Shown one piece after another: positions 58,999 through 64,000 of a stretch of 64,000 nt of DNA; within the stretch, counting starts at the first letter, position 1, and each line of letters starts with the position of its first letter. The notes below the pieces were generated by a model, which saw only the letters and a list, made by a program, of their open reading frames with translations, made no database searches and was not told the DNA's origin. The position numbers were made by a program, and so were the translations under genes. The DNA comes from Ophiura sarsii (taxonomy: Eukaryota; Echinodermata; Ophiuroidea; Amphilepidida; Ophiuridae), in NCBI GenBank assembly GCA_035610835.1, contig CM069455.1, positions 18,117,874-18,181,873 of the forward strand, given 5' to 3'.

Positions 58999-59098
58999 NN
59001 NNNNNNNNNNNNNNNNNNNNNNNNNNNNNNNNNNNNNNNNNNNNNNNNNNNNNNNNNNNNNNNNNNNNNNNNNNNNNNNNNNNNNNNNNNNNNNNNNN
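58999..59098. other. Assembly gap, exactly 100 N
   Basis: One hundred consecutive N, the conventional size for a gap of unknown length. Frames spanning it have no value. Confidence 0.98.
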
Positions 59099-59185
59099 AA
59101 TAAAAAAGAAACACATTTATATTTTAGATACAAAAAACACAAAATTGCTCTAAGGGGTTCTAAGACGGTCTTCTGCGCCTGTATA

Positions 59186-59512
59186 GTAAAGTAGTAAAGT
59201 AAAGTAAAGACTCGCGCCGAGCTTCTTAAGCTCGCGCGCGGAGTGCCCATCTCTCTTTCATTCGCGTTTAGGCCAGACTACCCCAGATCTTTGGCTGGGG
59301 GGAGGGGTTCGCCACTCTCCCGCACAGCGAGTCTGTTTTACTTGAATACATGAATTAATGCCGGTACCTTATACACCTGGGTGAAGCGTGGCAAGTGCGG
59401 TAAAGTGCCTTGCCCAAGGACACAACACGATGGCAGCAACGGGGCTCGAACCCACAACCTTTGTATTGTGGAACGAGAGTGAATCCGTTGGACCACGCGC
59501 GCTGTATAGGCC
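59186..59512 (-). mobile_element. tRNA-derived SINE
   Basis: On the minus strand a Pol III box A (TGGTCCAACGG, 59495-59485) is followed about 30 bp later by box B (GGGTTCGAGCC, 59453-59443), as in a tRNA-like head. The body contains TCCTTGGGCAAGGCACTTTA (59420-59401), a word conserved in many metazoan SINEs. The 3' end is a (TTTAC)n tail at 59209-59186. The upstream limit is approximate. Confidence 0.85.
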
Positions 59513-59927
59513 ATATAAATGATTCTCCAACGAGTCGAAATAGTTTTGTAAAGGTTGTAAAGGACCAATGTTGGTTCTTTATTTTCTATTTATTTTATTC
59601 TTTTTGTTAAAAGTAAAAATACACTGTTTATACACTTTATAAATCATGTTAGTGTTAAAACCGGTTCAAGAGAATTACCCCTCCCCAGATAAAATTAGAT
59701 CACGTTGGTTTGCATAACTCTCCACACGCAATTATGTTTCTATGTTGTTTAATGTTGTTCACTAGTCAAGCCCCGAAAACAAGACTGAGCACGCAGGAGG
59801 CTCTGTTTATACCTCTTTGGACGGATCCGCCCATATTGTTGTGCATGTGTTTCCTGATAAAATGAGAATAAAGTAAAAGCATTTAATTAAAAACAAGTGT
59901 TATCATTAATTCTCAATTAAGAATGAT
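59513..59927. other. Region downstream of the receptor gene
   Basis: On the minus strand AATAAA hexamers occur around 59578-59600, which could serve as polyadenylation signals. No further exon is recognised with confidence. Confidence 0.35.
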
Positions 59928-59985
59928 TTAAAATATCAGTTGGATTAATGAAGATGGTGTCGGACCTGGCGTCGAAGCAGCTGAG
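59928..59985 (-). CDS. Possible terminal exon of the receptor (weak)
   Basis: A good acceptor (pyrimidine tract CTTTCCCCAG) on the minus strand ends at 59986. In the phase left by the transmembrane exon it gives about 19 codons rich in Ser, Pro and Thr, then TAA (59930-59928). It lacks the NPxY internalisation signal expected in an LDLR-type tail. It may be an alternative tail or chance; the real tail exon could lie further left or be missing. Confidence 0.2.
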
Positions 59986-60157
59986 CTGGGGAAAGATTGG
60001 ATTGTCATCATTTTTATATTTGTTTTGTAGTATAACCCTCTCCCATATAATGGTTATTTAGCATGACTCTGAATATGCATCTACATATTATGGGAATTGG
60101 GGAAGGGTATTACTGAATTATTCCCCAATCAATCATTTATATATTTGTCTTGCTTAC

Positions 60158-64000
<3,843 letters not shown>

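Noticed and set aside
58850..59250. Frames crossing the N run
   Set aside because: The gap sequence is unknown, so these frames are meaningless.

Overview
This window looks like AT-rich metazoan nuclear DNA, mostly transposon-derived. The only recognisable host gene is an intron-containing receptor gene on the minus strand at the right edge (about 60.16-64.0 kb, continuing past the end). Its exons encode LDL-receptor class A modules, two EGF modules, a YWTD beta-propeller, a third EGF module and a transmembrane helix, which is the LDLR/VLDLR/LRP8 layout. Frequent TAGGCCTA-type words, very many short TIR elements and this gene structure fit a marine deuterostome, perhaps an echinoderm. That assignment is inference; no diagnostic sequence was available.

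Layout. 0-4.4 kb: a 177-bp tandem repeat, dispersed palindromes and a TIR element whose termini carry the same palindrome. 5.8 kb: a Tc1-type transposase fossil. 7.0-14.2 kb: two satellite arrays built on the palindrome GCTATCTTC-N-GAAGATAGC, with a nested pair of TIR elements between them. 14.5-20.9 kb: a TTAA element, AT-rich minisatellite-like repeats, and a duplicated block whose second copy has collected at least three insertions. 21.7-28.8 kb: hAT-like elements carrying long poly-C/G tracts, and a 1.37-kb foldback element with an 8-bp target duplication. 30.6-47.4 kb: a dense field of TIR elements (TTAA-, TA-, ATAG-, ATTT- and 8-bp-duplication types) plus G+C-richer AACGCAACG-type repeats. 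47.6-59.5 kb: more hAT-like elements, a CR1/L2-like LINE fragment inside a larger TIR element, a foldback element, an array of CACGTG-bearing repeats, a Penelope-type 3' end with a hammerhead-like core, a 100-N assembly gap and a tRNA-derived SINE. 60-64 kb: the receptor gene.

The receptor exons have matching splice phases. Three stretches (stalk, propeller exons at 60.9-61.2 and 61.9-62.1 kb) contain single-base length changes that break the frame. Several lie in short homopolymers, so assembly errors are as likely as a damaged gene. Most open frames elsewhere are chance frames inside repeats. Many of the mobile elements are well supported because a second copy in the window preserves the uninterrupted target site.
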